This document shows, piece after piece, positions 52,980 through 62,686 of a DNA stretch of 64,000 nt. Location of the stretch: positions 22,925 through 86,924 of the forward strand of contig JAKIHM010000006.1 in assembly GCA_021608145.1 (NCBI GenBank). Reading direction: 5' to 3'. This stretch comes from Thermovorax subterraneus. Lineage in GTDB: Bacteria > Bacillota > Thermosediminibacteria > Thermosediminibacterales > Thermosediminibacteraceae. The translations under genes were made by a program, and so were the position numbers. The notes under the pieces are model-generated. The model was not told where the DNA came from and made no database searches. It saw only the letters and a list, made by a program, of their open reading frames with translations. Numbering within the stretch: position 1 is the first letter of the stretch; every line of letters begins with the position of its first letter.

Positions 52980-54029
52980 TTACCGATTTTTCGCTTTCCT
53001 AATATTTTCTTCAAAAGGCGGATATATTATTCCCCTTTCGGTAATGAAGGCCGTTATGTTCTCGGCAGGAGTTACGTCAAAAGCCGGATTGTAAACCTTG
53101 ACTCCCTCTGGGGCGGTTTTTCTTCCGAAGCTGCAAGTCACTTCATCCGGGTTTCTCTCTTCAATCGGAATATCTTTCCCTGTCTTTGTTCCAAGGTCGA
53201 TCGTCGGTGTCGGAGCGGCCACGTAAAAAGGTATGCCGTAATATTTCGCCAGGATGGAAAGGCCAAGAGTACCTATCTTGTTGGCGGTATCGCCGTTTGC
53301 CGCAACCCTGTCGCACCCCACTATCACCGCGTCGACCCAGCCCTTTGACATAACCATCGCAGCCATGTTATCGCATATAAGTGTTACGTCTATGCCGGCC
53401 TGCATAAGTTCCAACACCGTAAGGCGGGAACCCTGATTCACAGGTCTTGTTTCATCGGCGAATACCCTTACCTTCCAACCCTTTTCGTGGGCAAGATAAA
53501 TCGGCGCCGTCGCCGTCCCGTAGCGCGCGGTAGCAAGCTGTCCCGCATTGCAGTGGGTAAGAATTCCTACTCCATCGCGTAAAAGCGTCAAACCGTGCTC
53601 ACCTATTTTGCGGCAAATTTCCTCATCTTCCCGGTGAATCGCCTCGGCCTCTTCTTTCACCAATCTTTTTATTTCCGAAATTGGAAGGTGTTTCGATTCC
53701 AGTACCTTTTTCTCCATCCGCTCCAATGCCCAAAAGAGGTTTACTGCAGTGGGCCTAGAGGAGGCCAGGTAATCCGACTTTTCCTTTAAATATTTCCAGA
53801 AAGACTCAAAGTCGGTATCCGGAGCTTCCCGGGCTGCAAAGTAAAATCCGTAAGCAGCCGCGATCCCTATAGCCGGAGCTCCCCTCACCTCCAGCGTCCT
53901 TATGCTCTCCCATATTTCTTGAACCGTAGTTTTTTTGCTGTATTTAATTTCGGAAGGCAAAAGCCTTTGATCCAGCATTTCAAGATTTTCTCCATCCCAA
54001 ATCAACGACAATAGTCCCGTTTTTGACAT
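52980..54029 (-). CDS. mtnA: S-methyl-5-thioribose-1-phosphate isomerase
   Basis: Methionine-salvage isomerase converting methylthioribose-1-phosphate to methylthioribulose-1-phosphate (or acting on related ribose-1-phosphates); 349 residues. Catalytic Cys in [11 protein letters not shown] and Asp in [18 protein letters not shown] are present, as is [13 protein letters not shown]. No other mtn genes are nearby. The ribosome site GGGGGG lies in the 3' arm of an 8-base-pair stem (54037-54068). Confidence 0.93.
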   Translation of the reverse strand: MSKTGLLSLIWDGENLEMLDQRLLPSEIKYSKKTTVQEIWESIRTLEVRGAPAIGIAAAYGFYFAAREAPDTDFESFWKYLKEKSDYLASSRPTAVNLFWALERMEKKVLESKHLPISEIKRLVKEEAEAIHREDEEICRKIGEHGLTLLRDGVGILTHCNAGQLATARYGTATAPIYLAHEKGWKVRVFADETRPVNQGSRLTVLELMQAGIDVTLICDNMAAMVMSKGWVDAVIVGCDRVAANGDTANKIGTLGLSILAKYYGIPFYVAAPTPTIDLGTKTGKDIPIEERNPDEVTCSFGRKTAPEGVKVYNPAFDVTPAENITAFITERGIIYPPFEENIRKAKNR

Positions 54030-54036
54030 AGTAAAA

Positions 54037-54068
54037 CCCCCCGGTAATTATTTTAACATTCCGGGGGG
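54037..54068 (-). repeat. CCCCCCGG/CCGGGGGG inverted repeat before mtnA
   Basis: An eight-pair G/C stem with a 16-base AT-rich loop lies between the symporter gene and mtnA. On the minus strand it is followed by TTTT, so it could terminate the upstream operon, but its 3' arm is also the mtnA ribosome site. Confidence 0.75.
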
Positions 54069-54093
54069 AAGGCAACAAGGGCACTTAGACTTT

Positions 54094-55271
54094 TTATGCG
54101 GTCTTTAGCTTCATTCGCTGAGAAATTTTATCGACTATTAAGGCAATCGCGTTGTCCCCTGATACGTTGCAAGCGGTGCCGAAACTGTCCTGAGTAAGAT
54201 AGAGAGCTATCATCAAGGCAAGCTGCGATTCGTTGAATCCCAGCATGCTTTGAAGTATGCCCAAAGCCGCCATTACGGCGCCGCCGGGAACGCCAGGAGC
54301 TGCGACCATGGTGACGCCTAGCATGAATATGAATCCGGCCATCTTAGCCAGTGTGACCGGCATGCCATTGAGCATCATCACCGCAATCGAGCAAGTAGTC
54401 AGCGTAATGGTGCTGCCGGAAAGGTGTATGGTGGCGCACAAGGGGATAACAAATTCTCGTACTCCTTCCGATACGCCATTATTCTTTGCGCATTCGAGGT
54501 TAACCGGAATGGTGGCTGCCGAGGACTGAGTTCCTATCGCTGTAAGGTAGCCCGGTATCTGATTTTTCAGGGCCTTAATCAAACTCTTTCCGCTGTAGAG
54601 GCAGGCTACCGTAAACTGGAATAATATTATTATTAAATGCGACGCAATTACTATAACGAAAACCTTTCCAAAGACAGACAATATCCTCGCAACTTCTCCC
54701 GCATGGGTCATATTGGCGAATATACCCGCGATGTGAACCGGCAAGAGCGGAATTATAACTTTTGTGATAACCATCTGGACTATCTGCTGGAATTCAGACA
54801 TAAAGTTGAACATGGTTTTTTCCTTCAGCGCTGCCATTCCGATTCCCAGTATAAACGCAATAACGAGAGCTGACATTACTCCAAAGAGAGGCGGCATATC
54901 GATAGTAAAAAAGGGCTTCAAAAGTGCCTCTTCAGGATTGGTTGCAGAAAACTCACCGCTTACATTAATTATCTTTGGAAGTATGTTTGTAGCAACCCCG
55001 TAAGCAAAAACCCACTGATAAGCGTGGAAATATAAGCTATGGCGGTTGTTATGAAAAGAAGTCTACCCGCACCGCTTCCAAGTTCTGCTATACCTGGTGC
55101 CACGAAACCTACGATTATTAATGGTATCACAAAGCCCAGGAAGTTCCCAAAAATCGAATTGAAAGTAGCAAGTATTCTAACAATTGGTGCCGGGGTGTAC
55201 GCACCTATAAGTATACCCAAAATAATCGCTATGATGAGCCTAGGAAGCAGCCCCAGATTAAAGCTTTTCAT
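54094..55271 (-). pseudogene. Dicarboxylate/amino acid:cation symporter (DAACS family), frameshifted
   Basis: Two frames together make one Na+-coupled symporter of about 392 residues (GltP/SstT type). The N-terminal part (55271 to about 55006) ends in TLISGFLL and then a stop; the remainder continues in another frame as VFAYGVATNILPKIIN and on to 54094. The break is at GGGTTTTT (plus CCC at 55011-55013); one extra G would restore the reading. Later family motifs are AIGTQSSAATIPVNLECA and DSFGTACNVSGDNAIALI. Position in the serine/threonine degradation operon suggests serine/threonine uptake, as for SstT. May be a sequencing error. Confidence 0.82.
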
Positions 55272-55286
55272 AAGAAAATACCTCCT

Positions 55287-56162
55287 TTAAAAATTGCGTA
55301 TTTTTTCGCTCAATTTTTTCCCGGTCGGTGTTGCAGCAACGCCGCCCATAGCGGTTTCCTTTAATTTATCCGACATCATCCTTCCTACTTCCTTCATAGC
55401 CGAAATCACTTCATCTGCGGGAATGACGCTTTCAATCCCTGCCAAAGCCAAATCGGCAGCCAAAATAGCCTCTGCAGCCCCCATTGCGTTGCGCTTAACG
55501 CAAGGCACTTCTACCAATCCCGCAACCGGGTCGCATACAAGCCCCATCACTGCTTTAAGCGCTATAGCAACGGCATGTGATGTTTGTCTTGGGCTTCCTC
55601 CTGCTAGTTCCACTATGGCAGCGGCAGCCATAGCGGACGCAGCGCCGCACTCTGCCTGGCAACCACCTTCGGCTCCTGCAAGCGTGGCGTTGAGTGCTAT
55701 TATTCTCCCAACTGCGGCAGCGGTAAAAAGACTGTCCACGACTTCATCATCAGTTTTTAAAAGTATTTCTCCTACAGTCAAAACAGCCCCGGGCACAATT
55801 CCGCACGAGCCGGCCGTAGGTGCAGCAACTATCCTGCCCATAGAGGCATTTACATTCGACACAGCCATAGCCCTTGCAGCAGCCTTTGCAATTATTTCTC
55901 CTGAAAGGGCCTTACTTCTCGCACCCCACAACTTTTTCCCCTCGCCTCCTGTAATGCCGCTTATGGAGCGGATCTCACTCTGCACCCCTTTATTTGCCGC
56001 CTGCTTCATCACTTCCAAATAGGACTTCATCTTAAGGAAGAGTTCTTCTTCGGTGCATCCCTTAGATTTCGCCTCCTGCTCCTTGACTAAAGTCGATATT
56101 CTGCAGCCTAGTTTTTCAGCCGTTACAACCAGTTCTTCAATCGTGTTTGTCATTTTTTTCAC
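55287..56162 (-). CDS. sdaAA: L-serine dehydratase, iron-sulfur-dependent, alpha subunit
   Basis: Catalytic subunit of the [4Fe-4S] L-serine deaminase giving pyruvate and ammonia; 291 residues. Cluster cysteines occur in GGCQAECGAASA, VCDPVAGL and VPCVKRN; the GSCGIVPGA motif is typical. It starts two bases after the beta-subunit stop. Part of the operon RidA-IlvA-SdaAB-SdaAA-symporter. Confidence 0.95.
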   Translation of the reverse strand: MKKMTNTIEELVVTAEKLGCRISTLVKEQEAKSKGCTEEELFLKMKSYLEVMKQAANKGVQSEIRSISGITGGEGKKLWGARSKALSGEIIAKAAARAMAVSNVNASMGRIVAAPTAGSCGIVPGAVLTVGEILLKTDDEVVDSLFTAAAVGRIIALNATLAGAEGGCQAECGAASAMAAAAIVELAGGSPRQTSHAVAIALKAVMGLVCDPVAGLVEVPCVKRNAMGAAEAILAADLALAGIESVIPADEVISAMKEVGRMMSDKLKETAMGGVAATPTGKKLSEKIRNF

Positions 56163-56164
56163 CT

Positions 56165-56821
56165 TTATTCGGAAAATGTTATTACGCGGTGGATGTCTTT
56201 AATGTTTTCTAAAACCTCTTTTATCGTCTCCGGCAATTTATCGTCCGTTTCAATTACCATCAGCGCCTCTTGTCCCCTTTTCTTTCTAGAAACCCGCATC
56301 TGGGCAATATTTATGCCCTCATGCGCCAAATGAGCGGTAACGCTGGCTACTATGCCTGGTCTATCCTTATGCACAGTAATAATCGTGGGATATCCTCCGG
56401 AAAATTCGACATCAAAGCCGTCGATCGCGGTGACCTTTACCCTGCCTCCCCCGATTGAACAGCCGGTGACTTGGGTTTTTTTCGAGGTTCCTTCCAGTTC
56501 GAAAGTTACCGTGTTGGGATGGAGGCTTTCATCGATTTCCCCGGTGAATAATTGATATGCGAGTCCTCTCCTGCGGGCCTCTTCGAAGGCCGTCTTTATG
56601 CGCTCCTCATCGGGCGTAAATCCCAGAAGGCCTGCAATTACGGCCTTGTCCGTCCCATGGCCGCGGCCCGTCCTGGCAAAGGAATTAAAAAGAATTATCT
56701 TTGCTTTTTTCGGTTCCTCACCCAGGATTTTCCTTGCGAGATTTCCCAACCTTACAGCACCTGCAGTATGAGAGCTGGAAGGTCCTATCATGACAGGTCC
56801 TATGATATCGAAGATGTCCAA
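56165..56821 (-). CDS. sdaAB: L-serine dehydratase, iron-sulfur-dependent, beta subunit
   Basis: A 218-residue partner of SdaAA with the GPSSSHTAGAVRLG motif and a C-terminal ACT domain (TVHKDRPGIVASVTAHLA). A TTG start at 56821 is chosen (GGAGG seven bases upstream, protein begins M-D-I-F-D-I-I-G-P); the frame runs eight codons further 5' without a site. A 42-base gap follows ilvA. Confidence 0.94.
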   Translation of the reverse strand: MDIFDIIGPVMIGPSSSHTAGAVRLGNLARKILGEEPKKAKIILFNSFARTGRGHGTDKAVIAGLLGFTPDEERIKTAFEEARRRGLAYQLFTGEIDESLHPNTVTFELEGTSKKTQVTGCSIGGGRVKVTAIDGFDVEFSGGYPTIITVHKDRPGIVASVTAHLAHEGINIAQMRVSRKKRGQEALMVIETDDKLPETIKEVLENIKDIHRVITFSE

Positions 56822-56863
56822 ATTATCACCTCCTGCCCTTTTCACCTCCCCGTGCTTGGAATT

Positions 56864-58069
56864 TTATTGAATATTTATACTGTAATTGTGCCTTATAAGC
56901 ACATCCTTTAACCTTTGTACATGCTCTTCGTCGGCTGTCTCCAGTTCCAACTCCACTTTTGCAAAGCCGATAGGCACTTCTTTGGTGGAGCGGGCGTGCG
57001 TCACGGACAGGACATTTGCCCCCGTATCGGCAATCAGATTCAATAGCCTCCACAGGGTTCCGGGCCTGTCCGGAATGAAGGTATCCAAAAATATCTTGCG
57101 TCCGCTTTTTACAAGCCCCTTATCAATCACTCTCGATAGGATATTTACATCGATATTGCCCCCGCTCACCACCGCCACTACTTTTTTGTTTTTCACGTGA
57201 GTCAATCTGTTTAGAATTGCAGCAACGGATACAGCACCCGCACCCTCCGTGACTACTTTCGCTCTTTCCAACAGTATCAGAATGGCATTCGCAATTTCAT
57301 CTTCATCAACCGTCACTATGTCATCTACGTACTTTTGAACCATATCAAAAGTCAGGTCACCCGGAGTTTTCACCGCTATACCGTCCGCTATCGTCGGCAT
57401 TCCTTCCACGGTAGTTACTTCATTTTTTGAAATAGAAACCGCCATTGAGGGCATATTTTTGGTCTGTACCCCAATAATCTTGACTTCCGGCTTTACGCTT
57501 TTGGCCGCCAATGCAACTCCTGATATTAAGCCACCACCGCCTATTGGCACAACTATTACATCGGTATCCGGCAGGTCTTCAAGAATCTCCAAGCCAATAG
57601 TACCCTGCCCGGCAATTACGTACGGGTCGTTAAAGGGATGTATGAATGTCGCCCCCGTTTCTTCTTGAATTTTTTTAGCCATGGCATAAGCTTCATCGTA
57701 TACATTGCCATGCAGCACCACTTGAGCACCGTATTTTTTGGTTGCGGAAACCTTTGAAAGGGGTGCGTGTTTCGGCATCACGATCGTCGATTTTATGCCG
57801 TAAGATGTAGCTCCGAGGGCAACCCCTTGAGCATGGTTGCCAGCGGAAGAAGCAATTACTCCTCTTTTCTTTTCTTCTTCTGTTAGATGGGCTATTTTGT
57901 TGTAGGCACCTCGAATCTTGAAAGAACCTGTCTTTTGGAGATTTTCCATTTTTAAGTACACACTATTACCGCTCATCTCGCTTAAAGTGGTATTGTGCAC
58001 CAATCCCGTTTTATATACTACGTTCTTTAGAACCTCTCTTGCTTCCTTTACGTGCTCTAAAGTCAGCAT
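56864..58069 (-). CDS. ilvA: Threonine ammonia-lyase
   Basis: PLP enzyme deaminating L-threonine to 2-oxobutyrate; 401 residues. PLP Lys in GSFKIRGAYNKI, SAGNHAQGVA and GGGGLISG loops, and a C-terminal ACT domain (DTFIPDRPGTLWRLLNLI). The form with a single ACT domain and the operon with serine dehydratase and RidA favour a catabolic role over isoleucine synthesis. ATG at 58069 with GGGAGG eight bases upstream; the longer frame passes through a hairpin. Confidence 0.93.
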   Translation of the reverse strand: MLTLEHVKEAREVLKNVVYKTGLVHNTTLSEMSGNSVYLKMENLQKTGSFKIRGAYNKIAHLTEEEKKRGVIASSAGNHAQGVALGATSYGIKSTIVMPKHAPLSKVSATKKYGAQVVLHGNVYDEAYAMAKKIQEETGATFIHPFNDPYVIAGQGTIGLEILEDLPDTDVIVVPIGGGGLISGVALAAKSVKPEVKIIGVQTKNMPSMAVSISKNEVTTVEGMPTIADGIAVKTPGDLTFDMVQKYVDDIVTVDEDEIANAILILLERAKVVTEGAGAVSVAAILNRLTHVKNKKVVAVVSGGNIDVNILSRVIDKGLVKSGRKIFLDTFIPDRPGTLWRLLNLIADTGANVLSVTHARSTKEVPIGFAKVELELETADEEHVQRLKDVLIRHNYSINIQ

Positions 58070-58092
58070 TGTATTCGCCTCCCCATTTTTAA

Positions 58093-58118
58093 GCGCACAG
58101 GCAATATTACCTGTGCGC
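58093..58118 (-). terminator. Hairpin overlapping the ridA stop codon
   Basis: GCGCACAGG/CCTGTGCGC nine-pair stem. The ridA TAA stop begins at the loop and its last codons form the 5' arm. Only TT follows the stem on the minus strand, so partial termination or mRNA end protection between ridA and ilvA is more likely than full termination. Confidence 0.6.
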
Positions 58119-58484
58119 AATTACTTCAACTTCAATTAAAGCTCCTTTCGGCAACCTGCTCACTTCAACGCAAGACCGGGCAGGAGGATTTTCGCCAAAG
58201 TAAGTGGCATAAATTTCGTTTACCTTCCCGAAGTCATCCATATTGGTGATGAATACGGTAGTCTTTATCACATTGCTGAAATCCATCCCGGCAGCCTGGA
58301 GTATATTTTTAACGTTTTCCATAACCTGTCTCGTCTGGGCTTCGATGCCGCCTTCCACAATTTCACCAGTCGCCGGATTTATCGCTATCTGACCGGAGGC
58401 AAATAGAAAATCACCTACCATGATAGCCTGAGAATATGGCCCTATCGCTTTAGGAGCCATGTCGGTTTTGATTACTTCCTTCAT
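58107..58484 (-). CDS. ridA: RidA-family reactive enamine/imine deaminase
   Basis: A 125-residue trimeric enzyme hydrolysing 2-aminoacrylate and 2-aminocrotonate released by PLP dehydratases. Key residues: the active-site Arg in [22 protein letters not shown] and the [21 protein letters not shown] segments. Being next to ilvA and the serine dehydratase genes is a clear functional fit. Good GGAGA-type ribosome site. It follows the regulator gene by 36 bases. Confidence 0.95.
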   Translation of the reverse strand: MKEVIKTDMAPKAIGPYSQAIMVGDFLFASGQIAINPATGEIVEGGIEAQTRQVMENVKNILQAAGMDFSNVIKTTVFITNMDDFGKVNEIYATYFGENPPARSCVEVSRLPKGALIEVEVIAHR

Positions 58485-58520
58485 TCTTACCTTCTCCTTT
58501 CTTTTTTTGTAAATTTTTAT

Positions 58521-59201
58521 TTATACATCGTCAATTCTTTTGTTTAAATAGCGGTATATGGTATTTTCCGAGGTCTTGAGGCACTTTGCCACTTCGGCTA
58601 CTGCTCCCTTCAGCATAAATACGCCCTTCTCGCTCAATCTATGGACAACCCACATTTTTTCCTTAGGCGACATCCGCTCTGGTGGCACGTCGATCTCTGC
58701 CATCGTTTGTTCGATCAAAGAATGCATCAGGTCCTCAAGCGATATAGTCAAGTGTTCCGGCAATTCTTTATCGTCTTTATCAGTATTTTGTTCCTCAGAC
58801 CCCCCGTCTATTCCCATTATGAAATCTTCTAGGAATTTCTTCGCCGCATAAGCTCCACTCAGATCGATATTGACGCACAGCATCCCTACTATATCCCCGT
58901 TCTCATCCTTTATAAAAAAGGTAGAAGAGCGAAGAACCTTGCCGTCCTTAGTCTTAGCAGGATAGTTCAAGAGGTAATCCTTTTCCTTATAAGCCTTCTC
59001 TTTTAGGAGCTTAAGTCCTAGGTCGGTCAGGGGTCCTCCCACTTGCCGGCCGCTTATATGGTTGTTTTTTATGGCCACTATAGATGACTCCACATTGCTC
59101 ACATCGTGCAGCACTACTTCACAAAATGGACCCGCAATGCCTGCTATAAAATCAACGATAGGTATGAAATTTTTTAATATTTCTCCCTTCCCTTTTTCCA
59201 T
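58521..59201 (-). CDS. YheO/DauR-type PAS-like transcriptional regulator
   Basis: A 226-residue regulator with an N-terminal YheO-like PAS domain (IPIVDFIAGIAGPFCEVVLHDVSNVESSIVAI, GGPLTDLGLKLL, FFIKDENGDIVGMLCVN), a variable acidic linker and a C-terminal HTH (MLKGAVAEVAKCLKTSENTIYRYLNK). Relatives such as DauR sense amino-acid-derived ligands. Directly ahead of ridA-ilvA-sdaAB-sdaAA, it is likely the operon regulator. Start: the ATG at 59201 fits the family N-terminus; an ATG at 59213 abuts GAGAGG. Confidence 0.85.
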   Translation of the reverse strand: MEKGKGEILKNFIPIVDFIAGIAGPFCEVVLHDVSNVESSIVAIKNNHISGRQVGGPLTDLGLKLLKEKAYKEKDYLLNYPAKTKDGKVLRSSTFFIKDENGDIVGMLCVNIDLSGAYAAKKFLEDFIMGIDGGSEEQNTDKDDKELPEHLTISLEDLMHSLIEQTMAEIDVPPERMSPKEKMWVVHRLSEKGVFMLKGAVAEVAKCLKTSENTIYRYLNKRIDDV

Positions 59202-59318
59202 TATGATTAACATCCTCTCGCAAAATATATTCTACACGAAATGATAAAATCCTTCTTTTATAAAAAAATTTTTTTATTATGGTGTCGTTTTATCTATCTT
59301 AAGAAAAATTTTTTATCC

Positions 59319-60272
59319 TTATATCATCAAAATTAACGATGCAGCACCTATTATCCCAACATCCGGTCCCAACGTTGCCTTTACTACTTCAAGGCGTTCC
59401 ACGTTAACTGGAAGGGCCCTTTTCCTCATAACTTCTATCATCCTTTGATAAAACATATCCCATGCTTTGGTAAGCCCTCCGCCAACGGCAATGCGCCTGG
59501 GATTGTACGCATTTACAACGTTCGCAAGTCCCACTCCCAGGTAAAAGCCCTCTCTTTCAACCAGTTCCATTGCAAACTCATCCCCTTCTTTTGCTGCTGC
59601 AAAGATATGCTCTGCCTTTACCTCTTCCTTTCCATAAAAGCTGCTCAATATCGTCTTTCTGCCCGAAAGTACCCCTTCCTTTGCAAATCTTGCCATTGCT
59701 GTCCCTGAAGCGTACGCTTCAAAGCACCCTTTGTTGCCGCAACCGCACACCGGACCTTCAAAATTTATGGTGATGTGCCCTATTTCCGCAGCATTCCCGC
59801 CATCGCCCTTCAAAAGCCTTCCTCCTGCAATGACACCTCCACCGATGCCGGTGCTTATAGTTATGTAAACGAAATTTTCTATATCTTTTCCAGCACCGAA
59901 AAGATACTCTCCCAAAGCAGCTGCATTGGCATCGTTTTCGAGACATATCTTTACTTTAAATTCTTCATGCATTATCGAAAGGAGCGGTACGTCGTCCCAT
60001 CCCGGAAGGTTGGGCGGGTTTTTGATTACGCCTCTTTGTGCATCCATTGGCCCCGGAACTCCTATGCCTATGCCTGCTATATCATCCAACGTCAAGCCCA
60101 ACTTTTGAAGCACGTCGTACACGCTCTCTTTCATCCTCTGTATAACCCTTCCGGGACCCTCCCTGGCAAGGGTGGGCAATTCGGTCCTCGCAAGAAGAGT
60201 ACCATTATCGTCTACGGCGCCAGTGGCTATTTTTGTGCCTCCCAAGTCTACGCCCACAGCTATCCTTGCCAT
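59319..60272 (-). CDS. ROK-family glucokinase
   Basis: ATP-dependent glucose kinase, 317 residues. Phosphate loop DLGGTKIATG at the N-terminus, catalytic Asp in LENDANAAALGE, ISTGIGGGVIAGG and the zinc-binding CGCGNKGCFEAYAS of ROK proteins. No HTH domain, so an enzyme rather than a repressor. It follows the aldolase gene by 34 bases, suggesting a small glycolytic operon. Sugar specificity is by family inference. Confidence 0.92.
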   Translation of the reverse strand: MARIAVGVDLGGTKIATGAVDDNGTLLARTELPTLAREGPGRVIQRMKESVYDVLQKLGLTLDDIAGIGIGVPGPMDAQRGVIKNPPNLPGWDDVPLLSIMHEEFKVKICLENDANAAALGEYLFGAGKDIENFVYITISTGIGGGVIAGGRLLKGDGGNAAEIGHITINFEGPVCGCGNKGCFEAYASGTAMARFAKEGVLSGRKTILSSFYGKEEVKAEHIFAAAKEGDEFAMELVEREGFYLGVGLANVVNAYNPRRIAVGGGLTKAWDMFYQRMIEVMRKRALPVNVERLEVVKATLGPDVGIIGAASLILMI

Positions 60273-60306
60273 AAGATTTCACCCCTCAGGTTGCACTTTA
60301 AATTTA

Positions 60307-61236
60307 TCATATCTTCCCGCTACAACCGAGGACATTTCTGATTTTGTGCTGCACTACCTTCTTTACGGCATTCCTCGCTTCTCCCAAGTACTTCCTCGGA
60401 TCGAACTCCGCCGGGTTTTCAGCCAGATATTTGCGCAAGGCCGCGGTTACCGCAAGGCGCAAGTCCGTATCGATGTTTATCTTGCAAATTCCCATGGTAG
60501 CCGCTTTTCTGAGCATTTCTTCAGGCACTCCCTTAGCACCAGGTATATCCCCTCCATATTTATTACACATTTCAACATACTCAGGCAGGACCGACGATGC
60601 ACCATGAAGCACCAGTGGGAATCCCGGCAATTTTTCCGTTATTTTTTTCAGCCTTTCAAAGTCAAGATACGGTTCGCCTTTGAATTTGTAAGCTCCATGG
60701 CTGGTACCTATCGCTATGGCAAGGGAATCCACTCCTGTTCTTTCGACAAACTCCACAGCCTGATCCGGATCCGTAAAGGTTGCTTCCCTTTCGTTCACTT
60801 TCACGTTATCTTCTACCCCTGCCAGCCTACCCAGTTCGCCCTCCACCACAACTCCTCTTTCGTGGGCATACTCTACCACCCTTTTGGTAAGAGCTACGTT
60901 TTCTTCAAAGGGAAGCCGCGACCCATCGATCATCACCGAAGTAAAGCCATCGTCGATGCAGGCCTTGCATATTTCAAAATCCTCGCCGTGGTCAAGGTGA
61001 AGTACTATGGGAAGCCCGGAGTCTTCCGCCGCCGCTTCCACCAGCTTCTTTAGATATACGGGCTTTGCGTATTTTCTCGCCCCTGCTGACACCTGCAATA
61101 TTAGCGGCGCTCTTTCTTCCTTTGCGGCTTCCACTATTCCCTGGATAATCTCCATGTTGTTGACGTTAAATGCTCCAATGGCATACCCACCTTCGTAGGC
61201 TTTTTTGAACATTTCTTTAGACGTAACAAGCGGCAT
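60307..61236 (-). CDS. fba: Class II fructose-bisphosphate aldolase
   Basis: Zinc-dependent aldolase cleaving fructose-1,6-bisphosphate; 309 residues. Metal and substrate motifs: GAFNVNNMEI, VLHLDHGEDFE, VMIDGSRLPFEENV, GTSHGAYKF and LHGASSVLPEYV. Tagatose-bisphosphate aldolases share these, but genome context with a glucokinase favours glycolysis. Start ATG after a run of G at about 61244-61252. A TTGATA/ATTATA pair around 61270-61300 is a possible promoter. Confidence 0.93.
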   Translation of the reverse strand: MPLVTSKEMFKKAYEGGYAIGAFNVNNMEIIQGIVEAAKEERAPLILQVSAGARKYAKPVYLKKLVEAAAEDSGLPIVLHLDHGEDFEICKACIDDGFTSVMIDGSRLPFEENVALTKRVVEYAHERGVVVEGELGRLAGVEDNVKVNEREATFTDPDQAVEFVERTGVDSLAIAIGTSHGAYKFKGEPYLDFERLKKITEKLPGFPLVLHGASSVLPEYVEMCNKYGGDIPGAKGVPEEMLRKAATMGICKINIDTDLRLAVTAALRKYLAENPAEFDPRKYLGEARNAVKKVVQHKIRNVLGCSGKI

Positions 61237-61368
61237 TTTATGTCCCCCCCCACCTTAGTTTATTAGATTCGATAAGATTATATAATAAATTTGGAGAAAT
61301 GTATATCAACGCAGCCCTAAAATGATATAATCTAAATGAGAATAAAGTCCGGGGAGGCTGTCTAACAC

Positions 61369-62625
61369 ATGCCTCTAGAAACAAGAAAACCCGCAACGAG
61401 AGCCATCTTAGCTGGTTTGATATCGGGAGTTTCCGAGCAGCAAACATTGGAGGAACTTGCCCTTCTTGCTGAAACTGCCGGAGCCGAAGTACTTGCAAAA
61501 GTCACCCAAAAGCGTCCCAGCAAGGACCCGGCGTACTACCTTGGTCTGGGAAAGGTCCGCGAAATCGCACAAATGGCGGAATTTTTGGGTGCAAATGCGG
61601 TTATTTTCGACGACGACCTTACCCCCGTGCAGATCAGAAATCTCGAAGATATTATAGGTACGCAAATAATAGACAGAACGACCCTGATTCTGGACATTTT
61701 CGCCCAAAGAGCAAGGTCTTTGGAAGGCAAAATCCAGGTAGAACTCGCCCAGCTTCAACACCTGCTGCCGAGGCTCACCGGAAAGGGCGTCGAACTTTCC
61801 CGGGAAGGCGGCGGTATAGGTACCCGGGGCCCCGGCGAAACTAAGCTGGAGACAGACCGGCGACATATTCGGCGCAGAATTTCCTATTTAAAAAGGGAGC
61901 TTGAAAGGATAAGAAAAAACCGGGAGCTTTTAAGGAGCTCGAGAAAATACCCGGTTGTAAGCCTTGTCGGTTACACCAATGCCGGAAAATCCACATTGAT
62001 GAACGCTCTCACGGGAGCTGGAGTATCTGCCAACGACCGGCTGTTTGACACCCTTGACACTACAACTAGAGCACTGGTACTTCCCGATGGTCGGAAGGTG
62101 CTGCTATCGGATACCGTTGGATTTATAAGGAAGCTTTCGCACGAAATAGTGGAAGCGTTTAAAGCTACTCTTGAGGAGGTAAAGGAATCAGACCTTCTTA
62201 TAATCGTTGCAGATGCATCTAGCTCCTCTGTTGAAGAGGAGATTGCAACCGTAAGAAAGGTACTTAACGAGATCCAAGCTGGGGACATCCCATCCATCCT
62301 GGCCCTGAATAAAATGGATAAAATAGACAATTTAGACTTATTAAAGCCTCTAATTAACGATAAAAACGCAGTGGAGATTTCTGCCCTTAAAGGAACTAAC
62401 TTAGACTTGCTGCTTAAAAAAATGTGTGTCCTTTTGCCTCAAACCCGCGAACACGCTTCGCTTTTGATTCCATACGAATACGGGTTTTTACTCGACGACA
62501 TATATGAAAACGGCAAGGTCGAGCGGGAAGAATACAGACCCGAAGGAATCGAAATCGAAGGAATGATCGATTCCATCTTGCTGAGGAAATTACGGAAATA
62601 CCTTTTCGACAGAAGCTGTTTCTGA
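61369..62625 (+). CDS. hflX: Ribosome-associated GTPase HflX
   Basis: GTPase that splits stalled ribosomes under heat or antibiotic stress; 418 residues. N-terminal glycine-rich HflX domain (TQKRPSKDPAYYLGLGKV; REGGGIGTRGPGETKLE), coiled-coil RRRISYLKRELERIR, then G domain G1 GYTNAGKST, G3 DTVG, G4 NKMD. GGGGAGG lies 11 bases before the ATG, a slightly long spacing. A TATAAT box is at 61326-61331. Confidence 0.95.
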   Translation: MPLETRKPATRAILAGLISGVSEQQTLEELALLAETAGAEVLAKVTQKRPSKDPAYYLGLGKVREIAQMAEFLGANAVIFDDDLTPVQIRNLEDIIGTQIIDRTTLILDIFAQRARSLEGKIQVELAQLQHLLPRLTGKGVELSREGGGIGTRGPGETKLETDRRHIRRRISYLKRELERIRKNRELLRSSRKYPVVSLVGYTNAGKSTLMNALTGAGVSANDRLFDTLDTTTRALVLPDGRKVLLSDTVGFIRKLSHEIVEAFKATLEEVKESDLLIIVADASSSSVEEEIATVRKVLNEIQAGDIPSILALNKMDKIDNLDLLKPLINDKNAVEISALKGTNLDLLLKKMCVLLPQTREHASLLIPYEYGFLLDDIYENGKVEREEYRPEGIEIEGMIDSILLRKLRKYLFDRSCF

Positions 62626-62686
62626 AACGCGATAGATTGCCGAAGTTTTATAGAATTAAGATACATTTAGGAGGACCTCGACAGAC

